From: Brachycybe producta
Lineage: Eukaryota; Arthropoda; Diplopoda; Playtdesmida; Andrognathidae
Direction: 5' to 3'
Length of the DNA: 64,000 nt
Assembly (NCBI GenBank): GCA_036925085.1
Contig: JAUPFP010000009.1
Location: forward strand, 303,501 to 367,500
Part shown: in pieces, positions 58,701-59,400 of the stretch
Numbering within the stretch: position 1 is the stretch's first letter
Layout of the letters: every line of letters begins with the position of its first letter
The notes under the pieces: generated by a model
The model's database searches: none
What the model saw: only the letters and a program-made list of their open reading frames with translations
Told to the model about the DNA's origin: nothing
Program-made: the position numbers and the translations under genes

Positions 58701-58774
58701 AGGCTTTTGAACCATCACATTCAGAAACTGTCGAAACACTTGATCGCAAACGTAATAGATGCATTGCCACATAC
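16260..58774 (-). CDS. PI4KA: Phosphatidylinositol 4-kinase III alpha, 17 internal exons
   Basis: PI4KA makes PI4P from phosphatidylinositol at the plasma membrane, where TTC7, FAM126 and EFR3 proteins hold it. Exons in transcript order are at 58,579, 55,143, 53,552, 53,400, 49,319, 49,073, 47,107, 46,911, 45,774, 41,798, 41,627, 41,433, 24,958, 24,701, 19,571, 19,324 and 16,260 (left borders). All borders are GT/AG, all phases agree, and the sum is 2,343 nt with no stop. The translation follows the animal PI4KA protein without gaps from the alpha-solenoid ([29 protein letters not shown]) through IKFWQ, DKKYL and GWINT to the helical accessory region ([30 protein letters not shown]). The kinase domain lies off the left edge. 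Family recognised from memory of the protein. Confidence 0.95.
16586..17279 (+). repeat. LTR family C, copy 1
   Basis: Starts TGTACAGTGTAGG and ends ATTCGTTACA. It carries a TATA box (GGGTATAAAAGGC) near 16,780 and the family block CCCGAACCAGAATAGAATTA followed by GGCCTAGC. Family members at 18,195, 20,450 and 23,553 share the promoter and the end. No target duplication was seen. Sequence similarity to family B (the CCTCCCGG...CCTAGCCAA block) suggests related LTR retrotransposons. Confidence 0.6.
17280..18194. other. AT-rich PI4KA intron, no gene recognised
   Basis: Contains short GCGATT/TTGCGATTC palindromes near 17,565-17,610 and long A-rich runs. I see no exon, RNA gene or element border here. 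Confidence 0.5.
18195..18627 (+). repeat. LTR family C, copy 2 (5' truncated)
   Basis: Begins inside the family (the equivalent of GGGGTTGCGTTTTCC in copy 3). It contains GAATCCTCTTCTTGGGTATA (TATA region), an AATAAA signal, the CCCAAACCAAATAGAATAAG block and the end TTCGTTACA at 18,627. A different solo LTR inserted right at its end. Confidence 0.6.
18632..19149 (+). mobile_element. Solo LTR with perfect 4-bp target duplication
   Basis: 518 bp starting TGTGACAACCC and ending GGCGTGTTACA. CAAT directly precedes it (18,628-18,631) and directly follows it (19,150-19,153). The ends match the Gypsy-1/Gypsy-2 style (TGTGACAA...TTACA), but the body is different. No internal region remains, as after LTR-LTR recombination. 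It contains a GATCGATAAAAGTATCGATC palindrome near 18,690. Confidence 0.8.
19324..19503 (-). CDS. PI4KA: PI4KA exon 16
   Basis: 180 nt, 60 codons: [20 protein letters not shown], then [14 protein letters not shown] and [18 protein letters not shown]. This is a highly conserved stretch of the PI4K helical accessory region. The acceptor is TTGTAG and the donor is GTACTT, and the exon begins and ends on codon borders. Confidence 0.97.
19571..19703 (-). CDS. PI4KA: PI4KA exon 15
   Basis: 133 nt: the first base completes the split Arg codon, then [20 protein letters not shown] and [20 protein letters not shown] follow. It matches the family pattern KNTEAI-x-EVTRLVRLDPG. The acceptor is TTTTCAG and the donor GTAATG. 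Confidence 0.95.
19835..20315. repeat. Degenerate phrase repeat around CATTTGCCCTAAA
   Basis: The words GGACATTTGCCCTAAA and the inverse TTTAGGGCAAATGTCC recur at irregular spacing, forward in the left half and inverted in the right half, about a dozen times. The same words occur near 45,265-45,320, 53,125-53,175 and 54,395-54,450. I know of no function. Confidence 0.7.
20450..21967 (+). repeat. LTR family C, copy 3, split by a solo LTR
   Basis: Starts TGTACAGTTGTACAGAGG and ends GGTCCGTTACA. It is interrupted at its TATA box by the solo LTR at 20,799-21,545; without that insert it is about 770 bp. It shares GTTGACCCAGTT, GGGGCCTGGGxC-type and CCCACCCC words with copy 4. Confidence 0.65.
20799..21545 (+). 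mobile_element. Solo LTR nested in a family C LTR, 4-bp target duplication
   Basis: 747 bp starting TGTGACGTTGC and ending AGGGTGTCACA, flanked by ATAA on both sides (20,795-20,798 and 21,546-21,549). Taking it out restores the host LTR sequence GGGTATATAAGCCTGTGTTT, which copy 2 also shows. It therefore inserted into the TATA region of the older LTR. Confidence 0.85.
21968..22444. other. AT-rich PI4KA intron, no gene recognised
   Basis: Mostly A-rich sequence without open frames, repeat borders or exon-like splice sites. Confidence 0.5.
22445..23145 (-). repeat. LTR family B, copy 2
   Basis: Inverted relative of 15,300-16,014. On the minus strand it reads a CTCAGGGTATATAAAGAG promoter, AAATAAATCCTC, CAGGTGCAAACCTGCAAC, the CCTCCCGGGCTGG block and the end AGGTCCTCAACA. 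This copy has a normal promoter side, unlike the palindromic copy 1. Confidence 0.6.
23553..24258 (+). repeat. LTR family C, copy 4
   Basis: Starts TGTACCGCTGTACAG, followed by GTTGACCCAGTTTCG. It carries the CCCACCCC word, a weakened TATA region (CGGGTATGTAG), AATAAA and the TTCCTACCGGAAC block, and ends near GGTCCATCACC. It is more diverged than copy 3. Confidence 0.55.
24336..24560 (+). repeat. Family D element, degenerate 5' part
   Basis: Starts TGTAACACCCAG and carries the family promoter words CCATGGTCA, TTGGACCTGGTTACAC, GTATACA and CATATAAAAAGG. Full copies are at 51,910 and 26,995, with a split copy around Gypsy-2. The 3' part is absent. Confidence 0.55.
24701..24882 (-). CDS. PI4KA: PI4KA exon 14
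   Basis: 182 nt: [20 protein letters not shown], then [13 protein letters not shown] and [20 protein letters not shown]. It matches the family pattern E-x-E-RLITWYNPL...W-x-DNV-x-LAW-SPYLAVQLP. The acceptor is ATTTAG and the donor GTGAAA; it leaves two bases of an Arg codon. Confidence 0.95.
24958..25193 (-). CDS. PI4KA: PI4KA exon 13
   Basis: 236 nt: [15 protein letters not shown], then [20 protein letters not shown] and [12 protein letters not shown]. It matches the family GWINTYPLSSGMSTISK and YMKRRTLLLSLL blocks. The acceptor is ATTTTCAG and the donor GTATAG. The intron before it (25,194-41,432) holds Gypsy-2. Confidence 0.95.
25194..26955. repeat. Intron with a degenerate tandem repeat of about 156 bp
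   Basis: Units containing CTCAATGG, TTTAATGGA, TTTCATT and CGGACACCTCCGGTTCC start near 26,150, 26,307 and 26,462. Related GGGACAAC words lie at 25,840-26,020. No gene is seen. The rest is AT-rich. Confidence 0.5.
26956..26993 (+). repeat. (GT)n microsatellite
   Basis: About 19 GT units directly next to the 3' end of a family D element. Other family D copies also end next to AT- or simple-repeat-rich DNA. Confidence 0.95.
26995..27749 (-). mobile_element. Family D element, full copy
   Basis: On the minus strand it starts TGTAACACCCAGCAAC, has a TATA-like box (CCAAGGTATAAAAAG), an AATAAACGTGTTACAATAAG signal, a GCCGGAGACACTG block and a shared [12 protein letters not shown] peptide, and ends GACGTCAAAAGCTCAC. 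Copies at 51,910-52,620 and around Gypsy-2 share both ends. TGTAACACC...GTGTTACA at about 27,749-27,425 looks like an LTR, with the rest as a 5' internal stub. No transposase or RT is encoded. This copy alone has four tandem 24-26-bp units (TCTGCATCGCGCGGTGCCC) at about 27,063-27,160. Confidence 0.6.
27750..28260 (+). repeat. Family E repeat, copy 1
   Basis: Starts about GAGTAACACTGTACAAAA, shared with 28,308. It contains GAGAAAATGAAAAGCTCATT and a foldback near 28,135-28,240 whose arms are about 36 bp (AGAATTTCTTTT...AAAAGAAATTCT). It ends at CCACTAGT, as the other copies do. Copies: 28,308-28,620 (internally deleted) and 52,795-53,080. Confidence 0.6.
28308..28620 (+). repeat. Family E repeat, copy 2 (internally deleted)
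   Basis: Direct copy of the start of 27,750-28,260 joined to the end sequence CCCGTCATTTATGACGGGTT, ending TCACTAGT. The same end follows the 52.8-kb copy. The foldback core is missing. Confidence 0.6.
28640..29560 (-). pseudogene. Very old LINE reverse transcriptase relic
   Basis: No long frame survives, but conceptual reading of the minus strand shows RT landmarks in order: [15 protein letters not shown] near 29,480, [14 protein letters not shown] near 29,200, [18 protein letters not shown] near 29,120, [15 protein letters not shown] near 28,930, and a thumb-like [15 protein letters not shown] near 28,780. Many stops and indels. The clade cannot be told. Confidence 0.6.
29583..30047 (-). 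repeat. Family D element, 3' part, split by Gypsy-2
   Basis: The minus strand ends GACGTCAAAAGCTCAC at 29,583, as in the other family D copies, and encodes the MQEDDRN peptide. It runs into the Gypsy-2 5' LTR at 30,048. Its missing 5' part resumes after the 3' LTR at 41,061. Confidence 0.7.
30048..30904 (+). repeat. Gypsy-2 5' LTR (857 bp)
   Basis: TGTGACAACCC...GTCATTACA. TATA box GGGGGTATATAATGG near 30,184-30,198, overlapping the palindrome TAATGGCGGCGGCCATTA. AATAAATT and GAATAAAT signals near 30,410 and 30,520. The last 300 bp are GC-rich with ACGG/CCGT words. Related truncated solo LTR at 55,812. Confidence 0.92.
30907..30922 (+). other. Gypsy-2 primer-binding site
   Basis: TGGTGGAGGCGCCGGG begins two bases after the 5' LTR. 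As a PBS it implies a tRNA ending CCACCA with acceptor 5' strand GGAGGCG. I cannot name the tRNA. Confidence 0.65.
30985..31760 (+). repeat. Hairpin array in the Gypsy-2 leader
   Basis: About twelve short inverted repeats start at 30,985, 31,066, 31,138, 31,222, 31,294, 31,367, 31,438, 31,470, 31,542, 31,613, 31,676 and 31,747; most spacings are 71-84 bp. Typical forms are CACGGACATTTGTCCGTG, CGTGGACATTTGTCCACG and GCACGGTGGTTGACCGTGC, so stems change on both sides while pairing is kept. The last one is CCGTG-TTCG-CACGG. The array lies between PBS and gag, where packaging, translation or insulator sequences are found in other retroelements. Confidence 0.8.
31791..32732 (+). pseudogene. Gypsy-2 gag remnant (capsid and zinc knuckle deleted)
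   Basis: First frame 31,791-32,243: Gly-rich, ending in an acidic helix ([18 protein letters not shown]). Second frame 32,244-32,732: Pro-rich, ending [20 protein letters not shown]. That block is the counterpart of VWLEGRKYLATVHDGQFYY, which follows the CCHC knuckle in Gypsy-1. Between the two blocks there is no room for a capsid and no Cys/His knuckle. I infer an internal deletion. Confidence 0.6.
32680..34176 (+). CDS. Gypsy-2 aspartic protease region
   Basis: 498 open codons. An N-terminal helical part ([20 protein letters not shown]) and a variable linker lead to [10 protein letters not shown] and the retropepsin: [14 protein letters not shown] with catalytic DTGA, and [17 protein letters not shown] region of about 200 residues follows ([40 protein letters not shown]), conserved with Gypsy-1, and then the first KLRG motif. 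The frame ends in a TGA within the second PPT-like site, and RT starts in another frame, so an indel lies between about 34,125 and 34,170. The first codons overlap the previous gag frame; the true start is uncertain. Confidence 0.85.
   Translation: MDRHTICLLPETMCAIVKPATVAAELSCSRPGSLKNSGVRQSRRSEEGTYLRAVSKYVGILHEAGVPLARSADPEITQWVFQEPSPTLEAALARLESWVAPFFPDCGEEGPKRTGITRASSVGAPMLSPRPGRSPGLETGTQTPEHPVRPSLVDGRTDEARKSNVGQRRLPIPELQSRAYLRGAPRVLVSMNDRLVQSIVDTGAEVSVMSISVAQEMGLPVQKVSLPSCLTGMSGYSIEIKGVMYVDISIHGRSIRSHLLLIEGEGEAIIGVDLASRFGLMVDIVSRKIYFWEDIWNAHPDALHAALADQALQGTSVQLPNSLVEALAKLHDSVEPLLLPPYGIPEWMPADPGKVDGWVDIVSPELAETSSPIRNGDVCSLRLLENVWLPAHERKVVSVSLVEHAGPGQLLLVEPHRKALGGRGLLAVAGNAEATKQGSYDIWFENVADVPVALETGEGVATALTVEAAIVVGLDGSSKLRGGDPLKVMAGHGGFRPS
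34114..34180 (+). other. Two internal PPT-like sites in Gypsy-2
   Basis: AAGTTGAGAGG at 34,114-34,124 and 34,170-34,180, identical to the core of the 3' PPT at 40,191-40,201. Same location and number as in Gypsy-1. Confidence 0.5.
34173..35160 (+). pseudogene. Gypsy-2 reverse transcriptase, broken
   Basis: Frame 1 (34,173 to about 34,345) gives [20 protein letters not shown] up to FDYTELGE. Frame 2 (34,391 to about 34,993) gives the fingers and palm: [30 protein letters not shown], active site YLDDI and [15 protein letters not shown]. The frame is then lost near 34,994 and again near 35,080; [20 protein letters not shown] resumes in the frame of the next feature. All catalytic residues are present but no continuous frame exists. 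The original pol was presumably a single polyprotein. Confidence 0.9.
35161..37257 (+). CDS. Gypsy-2 pol end: RNase H and integrase
   Basis: Open from about 35,090; the first ATG is at 35,242. RNase [34 protein letters not shown] and TDHHAL. Integrase: HHCC zinc region ([28 protein letters not shown]); core with Asp in [10 protein letters not shown], Asp in LDRGSQF and Glu in [13 protein letters not shown]; then [20 protein letters not shown], a C-terminal beta-rich domain ending FHVDNLKPY, and the [12 protein letters not shown] tail. It is the best-preserved pol part in the window. The third acidic residue is intact here, whereas in Gypsy-1 the frame breaks just before it. Confidence 0.93.
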   Translation, partial: RKDASFDWSEQCGLAFERLKAFLTEAPVLTMYDPRGEVLIHTDASGYSLGVVVYQKLPEDKAPRVLTYASRLMKGPETRYSVTEQECLAIMFAVGKFRPYIFNRDFVIVTDHHALCHLQTAKNLQGRLGRWQMQLQEYRYKIQYKKGKLHEDADCLSRYPVNEVDDPSLPEHVEADVGEVIYRVRSEVDWVMEQANDNWCSKVKRELYTDPDSNLRFKFLVANKLLYAIKSIQDRTRTVLVVPRSCQAFCLRKLHDSSEAGHFGVYKTYQRLRTRFYWLGMKRDTMEYVKSCLVCQRVRQFARAKGFLQPEYPVHAWGMDFVGPFPASVGGVTYVLIMVDYFTRYGVAKAVRRATAACVVKFLKDEILLVYGTPTTLILDRGSQFCSKLLRKFRERYNIAQHHTTAYHPQANGLTERTNKTVMETIKRYLDPLKDQRDWFEKLRPAVWAYNTAVQESTEVSPYQLLFGREPSLGIDNLLPDSLVRDLPDQQAVEERARQNLAAAQARQKSRYDAGRVQPPLYQPGMKVWMSDMAGKLGQAKKWNFAYKAELGTVVRQVSDLVYEIEFVDGYGRKVRDRFHVDNLKPYVSTCGVREEDGLGGSDTSSNSSGTSDAESQDDRTVEDDNVPPGPSSRPGLASESTNSEAEEEPQPRYNLRPRKPKAFEVVQPSSGPPESARTRQGLYESLPWWERAGRSLE
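37309..39623 (+). pseudogene. Gypsy-2 ORF3, N-terminal and central part, broken
   Basis: Three frames (37,309-37,884, 37,974-38,531, 38,547-39,623) together cover the post-pol protein. Shared with Gypsy-1: [32 protein letters not shown] (basic helix), [23 protein letters not shown]-type, [29 protein letters not shown] and [11 protein letters not shown]. The run is rich in Ser, Pro, Gly and Lys. Frame breaks lie near 37,890 and 38,530. Unlike Gypsy-1, no 132-bp palindrome spacer separates it from pol. Function unknown. Confidence 0.6.
39520..40112 (+). pseudogene. Gypsy-2 ORF3, conserved C-terminal domain
   Basis: Same domain as 2,064-2,700: [16 protein letters not shown], then a single in-frame TGA at 39,621, then [53 protein letters not shown] and MCLWWARRW. 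Apart from that stop the frame is open to 40,112. The long stretches shared with Gypsy-1, although the LTRs differ, suggest selection on the protein. No signal peptide, membrane helix or furin site. Confidence 0.6.
40188..40203 (+). other. Gypsy-2 polypurine tract
   Basis: GGGAAGTTGAGAGGAT directly before the 3' LTR, identical to the Gypsy-1 tract. Confidence 0.85.
40204..41060 (+). repeat. Gypsy-2 3' LTR (857 bp)
   Basis: Same length as the 5' LTR, with about ten substitutions and no indel by my direct comparison (for example GGCGGC to GGCAGC at the TATA palindrome, and CATTACA to CGTTACA at the end). Confidence 0.93.
41061..41257 (-). repeat. Family D element, 5' part, split by Gypsy-2
   Basis: The minus strand starts TGTAACACCCAGTAACTCC at 41,257 and has CCTCGTAGGTGTACA and the TATA-like CAAGGTATAAAAGGACC. 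It joins the part at 29,583-30,047 once Gypsy-2 is removed; the restored junction matches 52,095-52,110 and 27,570-27,585. Confidence 0.75.
41433..41554 (-). CDS. PI4KA: PI4KA exon 12
   Basis: 122 nt: [39 protein letters not shown]. It matches the family CPPKFPTQ and IKFWTAMFSDKKYL blocks. The acceptor is GAATGTAG. Two donors 3 bp apart are possible (ATAG|GTGGTG or ATAGGTG|GTGAGC), giving proteins with or without one Gly; I chose the stronger GTGAGC. Confidence 0.93.
41627..41734 (-). CDS. PI4KA: PI4KA exon 11
   Basis: 108 nt: [35 protein letters not shown]. It matches the family LLTLGLSLLH and LREKIYSTAFDYF blocks. The acceptor is ATATTAG and the donor GTAAAT; both borders split codons that fit their neighbours. 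Confidence 0.95.
41798..41949 (-). CDS. PI4KA: PI4KA exon 10
   Basis: 152 nt: [20 protein letters not shown], then [10 protein letters not shown]. It matches the family [17 protein letters not shown]. The acceptor is CTTGTAG. A nearer AG (TTTATCAG) would put a stop in frame, so the upstream one is used. Donor GTACAC. Confidence 0.94.
42013..42388. mobile_element. MITE with perfect 32-bp terminal inverted repeats
   Basis: 376 bp. Both ends begin CTAAAGCCTGGAACACACAC, and the inverted repeat includes the palindrome GCGGAATTCCGC. No coding capacity. The flanks show no clear duplication apart from a possible TA inside CTAAAG...CTTTAG. Superfamily not assigned. Confidence 0.85.
42741..43823. mobile_element. 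Inverted-repeat element carrying four satellite-like units
   Basis: Ends TTAAGAGCCTAGATACA (42,741-42,757) and its inverse (43,807-43,823). Between them, about four units starting TTTTGAAAAGGTCC near 42,895, 43,085, 43,276 and 43,478 repeat with a period of 190-202 bp, sharing CCATGTTAAGTCCCA, CCGTC and ACATTTGAAGAACTC words. Noncoding. The end words AGCCT-x-GA-x-ACAC resemble the MITE at 42,013. Confidence 0.7.
43840..44262 (+). pseudogene. RTE-like LINE, 3' end of ORF
   Basis: The C-terminal part after [37 protein letters not shown], then in another frame [21 protein letters not shown] and SKADPAACG. This tail pattern (AEMRMLRW...GHV...GRP-x-K-x-W) is common in RTE-type LINEs. Frame break near 44,025. 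It ends in a short GAT repeat, as usual for that group. Confidence 0.75.
44263..44589. other. PI4KA intron with a small duplication
   Basis: ATGTATTACTGCGT-GTGAAAGTAATAC occurs twice (about 44,384 and 44,457), separated by a GCGTTTGTAACCGGTTAC palindrome. No gene. Confidence 0.5.
44590..44641. repeat. (TA)n microsatellite
   Basis: About 25 TA units, flanked by GACAAGAGAG and CTCCCTTGTC, which pair, so the tract is the loop of an inverted repeat. Confidence 0.95.
44664..44715. repeat. Perfect 52-bp palindrome
   Basis: Two 26-base arms (ATTATTGTTTACTCGCTGGA... and its inverse) meet with no spacer at GAATA/TATTC. It could be a foldback or the trace of a hairpin-end repair event. Confidence 0.9.
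44716..45773. other. AT-rich PI4KA intron, no gene recognised
   Basis: Contains phrase words of the CATTTGCCCTAAA type at 45,265-45,320 and a short AGACAGACAGACAG run near 45,450. No exon signals match PI4KA. Confidence 0.5.
45774..45932 (-). CDS. PI4KA: PI4KA exon 9
   Basis: 159 nt, 53 codons: [42 protein letters not shown]. It matches the family FMREMAGAWHMTVEQK...GLF and HYIW. The acceptor is TTCTTAG and the donor GTAAAT. Confidence 0.95.
46045..46430 (+). repeat. LTR fragment related to Gypsy-1
   Basis: Starts TGTGACAACCTGGTCTGC and contains CTCACCAGGTAACCTCTGTG and CCATGGTGAGAGGTTA, words also seen near the promoter side of the Gypsy-1 LTR. The 3' end is not found. Confidence 0.45.
46508..46810. 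mobile_element. hAT-type MITE with 8-bp target duplication
   Basis: 303 bp with ends CAGGGCTTTGG and CAGGGTTTTGG (inverse), and internal GGAGC/GCTCC words. GTTTCAAA flanks it on both sides (46,500-46,507 and 46,811-46,818). Eight-base duplications and CAGGG ends fit the hAT superfamily. Noncoding. Confidence 0.88.
46911..47038 (-). CDS. PI4KA: PI4KA exon 8
   Basis: 128 nt: [40 protein letters not shown]. It matches the family LLHHLCWGPLRMF and [14 protein letters not shown]. The acceptor is TTTTTCAG and the donor GTAATA. Confidence 0.96.
47107..47166 (-). CDS. PI4KA: PI4KA exon 7
   Basis: 60 nt: [20 protein letters not shown]. It corresponds to the helix before LLHHLCW (family QAMFKLTAMLISSK). 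The acceptor is ATGTGCAG and the donor GTAAGT. Short, but both split codons fit the neighbours. Confidence 0.92.
47340..48019 (+). repeat. GC-rich LTR-like remnant followed by a PBS-like site
   Basis: Compositionally distinct from the intron. It ends GCGGGTTGTTACA at 48,019, followed by ATTAGTGGCCCC, which resembles the LTR/PBS junction of Gypsy-2 (TTACA-ATTGGTGG). The start is not clear, and the internal region is lost after about 48,060. Confidence 0.5.
48060..49072. other. PI4KA intron with inverted repeats
   Basis: AAGTGCAACACTGCA at about 48,610 pairs with TGCAGTGTTGTACTT at about 48,640. GGGACACACTATG near 48,690 and its inverse CATAGTGTGTCCAAGG near 48,970 could be ends of a decayed element of about 300 bp. 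No gene. Confidence 0.4.
49073..49262 (-). CDS. PI4KA: PI4KA exon 6
   Basis: 190 nt: [37 protein letters not shown]. It matches the family [20 protein letters not shown] and RYAGEVYGMI. The acceptor is a TTTTTTAAAG tract and the donor GTTGGT (weak but in phase). Confidence 0.95.
49319..49438 (-). CDS. PI4KA: PI4KA exon 5
   Basis: 120 nt, 40 codons: [33 protein letters not shown]. It matches the family QEYLNKHQNW...QHTGLAMATESIL-x-FAG. The acceptor is TTTTGAAG and the donor GTAAGT. Confidence 0.95.
49439..50017. other. AT-rich PI4KA intron, no gene recognised
   Basis: Long A/T runs only. No exon, RNA gene or element border recognised. Confidence 0.5.
50018..50575 (-). repeat. SINE-like repeat, copy A
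   Basis: Direct copy of 58,838-59,400: shared ACTAGAACGAAAG start, ACATTTCGAGTAAAT, GATCCTGGTATAA, ACCCACGTGGGTTAATTTAT, GTAAACGGA and GGAGGGAGAGATAGAGTCA. The tRNA-like B box region is decayed here. Confidence 0.65.
50592..50762. mobile_element. Short MITE with inverted ends of about 34 bp
   Basis: GGGACAAACAGAAGTT...CTCCGCCCTTTTTATG pairs with the right end (inverse GGGACAAACATAAGTT...). The loop holds CTTCTAATTGGTTTGTTGTG. The foldbacks at 28,135 and 52,917 share the CCGCTCTTTTATGA and TTTCTAATTGGTTTGTT words. Confidence 0.75.
50763..51909. other. PI4KA intron, no gene recognised
   Basis: A 76-codon open frame at 51,040-51,270 and a 73-codon one on the other strand at 51,459-51,680 match nothing I know and show no exon signals. 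Tandem-looking CACCATTTCAATATC/CACCATGTTCGACATC words. Confidence 0.4.
51910..52620 (+). mobile_element. Family D element, plus-strand copy
   Basis: Starts TGTAAAACCCAGCAAC. TATA-like CAAGGTATAAAAGGACCATG near 52,085. AATAAAAGTGTTACAATAAG near 52,245 marks a possible LTR end. Then GCCGCCAGAGACACC, CAGCGTCGACGG and the peptide [13 protein letters not shown]; it ends GTCGACGTGAAAAACTCAC. The 3' end abuts a (TA)n tract. Confidence 0.6.
52619..52754. repeat. (TA)n/(TATG)n microsatellite
   Basis: Long AT-dinucleotide tract with GTATAT interruptions. Next to it (52,757-52,773) is the hairpin GCTCTGC-TTT-GCAGAGC. Reading frames across it are artefacts. Confidence 0.95.
52795..53080 (+). repeat. Family E repeat, copy 3
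   Basis: Shares GAGAAAATGAAAAACTCATT, AATAGTAGCAAAATTAAACT, the foldback at 52,917-53,022 (TTAGAATTTCTTTT...AAAAGAAATTCTAA) and the end CCCGTCATTTATGACGGGTT-x-CACTAGT with the 27.7-28.6-kb copies. Confidence 0.65.
53190..53305 (-). repeat. Fragment of a Gypsy-1-type LTR
   Basis: GGTGAGAGGCCTGCTG, ACATGGCGTCCG and the GACCTCTTACCCAT words align with 1,830-1,925 of the Gypsy-1 LTR. Confidence 0.5.
53400..53489 (-). CDS. PI4KA: PI4KA exon 4
   Basis: 90 nt, 30 codons: [30 protein letters not shown]. It matches the family [20 protein letters not shown] and APTVTKSHLQ almost residue by residue. The acceptor is ATTTCAG and the donor GTGATT. Confidence 0.97.
53552..53635 (-). CDS. PI4KA: PI4KA exon 3
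   Basis: 84 nt, 28 codons: [28 protein letters not shown]. It matches the family PYRITVPDTYEARE. The acceptor is TTATCAG and the donor GTGCGC. Confidence 0.92.
53636..55142. other. PI4KA intron, no gene recognised
   Basis: AT-rich. Phrase words of the CATTTGCCCTAAA type at 54,395-54,450. No element border is certain. Confidence 0.5.
55143..55224 (-). CDS. PI4KA: PI4KA exon 2
   Basis: 82 nt: [27 protein letters not shown]. It matches the family KFPHLLW and MLDILQTLSLSL. The first base completes the Lys codon of the exon before. The acceptor is TTTTTTAG and the donor GTATGC. Confidence 0.95.
55225..55640. other. AT-rich PI4KA intron
   Basis: No feature recognised. Runs of A and short ORFs only. 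Confidence 0.5.
55641..55811. repeat. Phrase repeat around ATTCAGTTTGGCGTTT
   Basis: ATTCAGTTTGGC(G/A)TTT and AATTGGCAC-type words recur about five times at 30-40-bp spacing, with an inverted copy at the left (CGCCAAATTGAACAAAC). The phrase resumes near 56,435, so the LTR at 55,812 sits inside it. Confidence 0.65.
55812..56430 (+). mobile_element. Truncated solo LTR of the Gypsy-2 type
   Basis: Starts TGTGACGACCCAGTTTTGCT and follows the Gypsy-2 LTR: CAGCCTGGGGGTA, the AATGG...CCATTA palindrome region (TATA box lost), AATAAATTATATTC, CCGCGGGGAGGGTGGGGGTT and GAGGGAGTCAGGATCCGGTA. It lacks the last 55 or so bases. More diverged than the two Gypsy-2 LTRs are from each other. Confidence 0.85.
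56431..57340. other. AT-rich PI4KA intron, no gene recognised
   Basis: No exon or element border recognised. It starts with the resumed ATTCAG/TTTGG-type phrase words. Confidence 0.5.
57341..58195. repeat. 18-bp CACTACAGCTACC array and its inverse around a TTAGG-like array
   Basis: 57,354-57,550: about eleven units of GCTCACTACAGCTACCAG. Weaker units reach 57,645. 58,010-58,195: the inverse GGTAGCTGTAGTGAC, about five units, with shared spacer words (AAAAATATAGACC and its inverse). Because 18 is divisible by three, several frames stay open across it (HYSYQA and similar); I do not take these as genes. Confidence 0.85.
57650..57990 (+). repeat. Telomere-like GGTTAGG/GGTTCGG array
   Basis: About 340 bp of GGTTAGGTTAGGTAAGGTTC-type units. 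TTAGG is the arthropod telomere word; here every few units carry TTCGG or GTAAGG variants, so it is a degenerate interstitial array. It lies between inverted arms. Confidence 0.85.
58579..58774 (-). CDS. PI4KA: PI4KA exon 1 (first exon in the window)
   Basis: 196 nt: [20 protein letters not shown], then [15 protein letters not shown] and [15 protein letters not shown]. The end matches the family LLRLVDK-FPHLLW across the junction; the start is less conserved. The acceptor is TTCTTACAG and the donor GTAAGG. Earlier exons were not found up to 64,000. Confidence 0.9.
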
Positions 58775-58837
58775 CTGTAAGAAGAAAAAATAATAAAAAC
58801 ACGACTTTTTTATTAGCAAATAACAATTTATTAACAA

Positions 58838-59400
58838 CTAGAACGAAAGCTCGTCTTCAACGGGTCTGATAGTGACAGCTTTATATAATATCTCAGATTG
58901 ACATCATTTCACGATATACATTTCGAGTAAATACCTGATCCTGGTATAAACCTGCCTTGAATTGAAAAAATTATTACAAAAAAACTCTAGCCAGGCCTTG
59001 AACCAAGGACCTTCTCTGCCATAGACATAACCAATTTTGCCACGAATGTAAATTGTGAGATCGAAGGTGACCTTTACCACAACCCACGTGGGTTAATTTA
59101 TTCTTTGAAGAAAGCGTGATGCAATAAAGCAAGCCTCCGTGGCTGCCAACTTTATACGTTCAAGGCTTCTGTTGAAATTTGATGATTTTTCACAAAAATG
59201 AGGTAAACGGAAGAAAATTGAAAATTCTAATGTAGTCTAACAAGAAGCACATCTAAAGATGTCTATTGATTAATTTTCACGATTCTAGAGTGAGTAGTTT
59301 CCGAGAACATTCGTGCACAACGGGAGGGAGAGAGAGATAGAGTCATCCTTTAACAAATTATGATATTAGAAGATATATAGAAGATTTAATGATTGCTGAG
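58838..59400 (-). repeat. SINE-like repeat, copy B, with pol III A and B boxes
   Basis: On the minus strand, TGGCAAAATTGG (59,042-59,031) fits an A box and GGTTCAAGGCC (59,004-58,994) fits the B box consensus GGTTCRANNCC, as in tRNA-derived SINEs. The shared unit extends about 350 bp upstream of the A box, which is unusual. Copy A is at 50,018-50,575. Confidence 0.6.
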
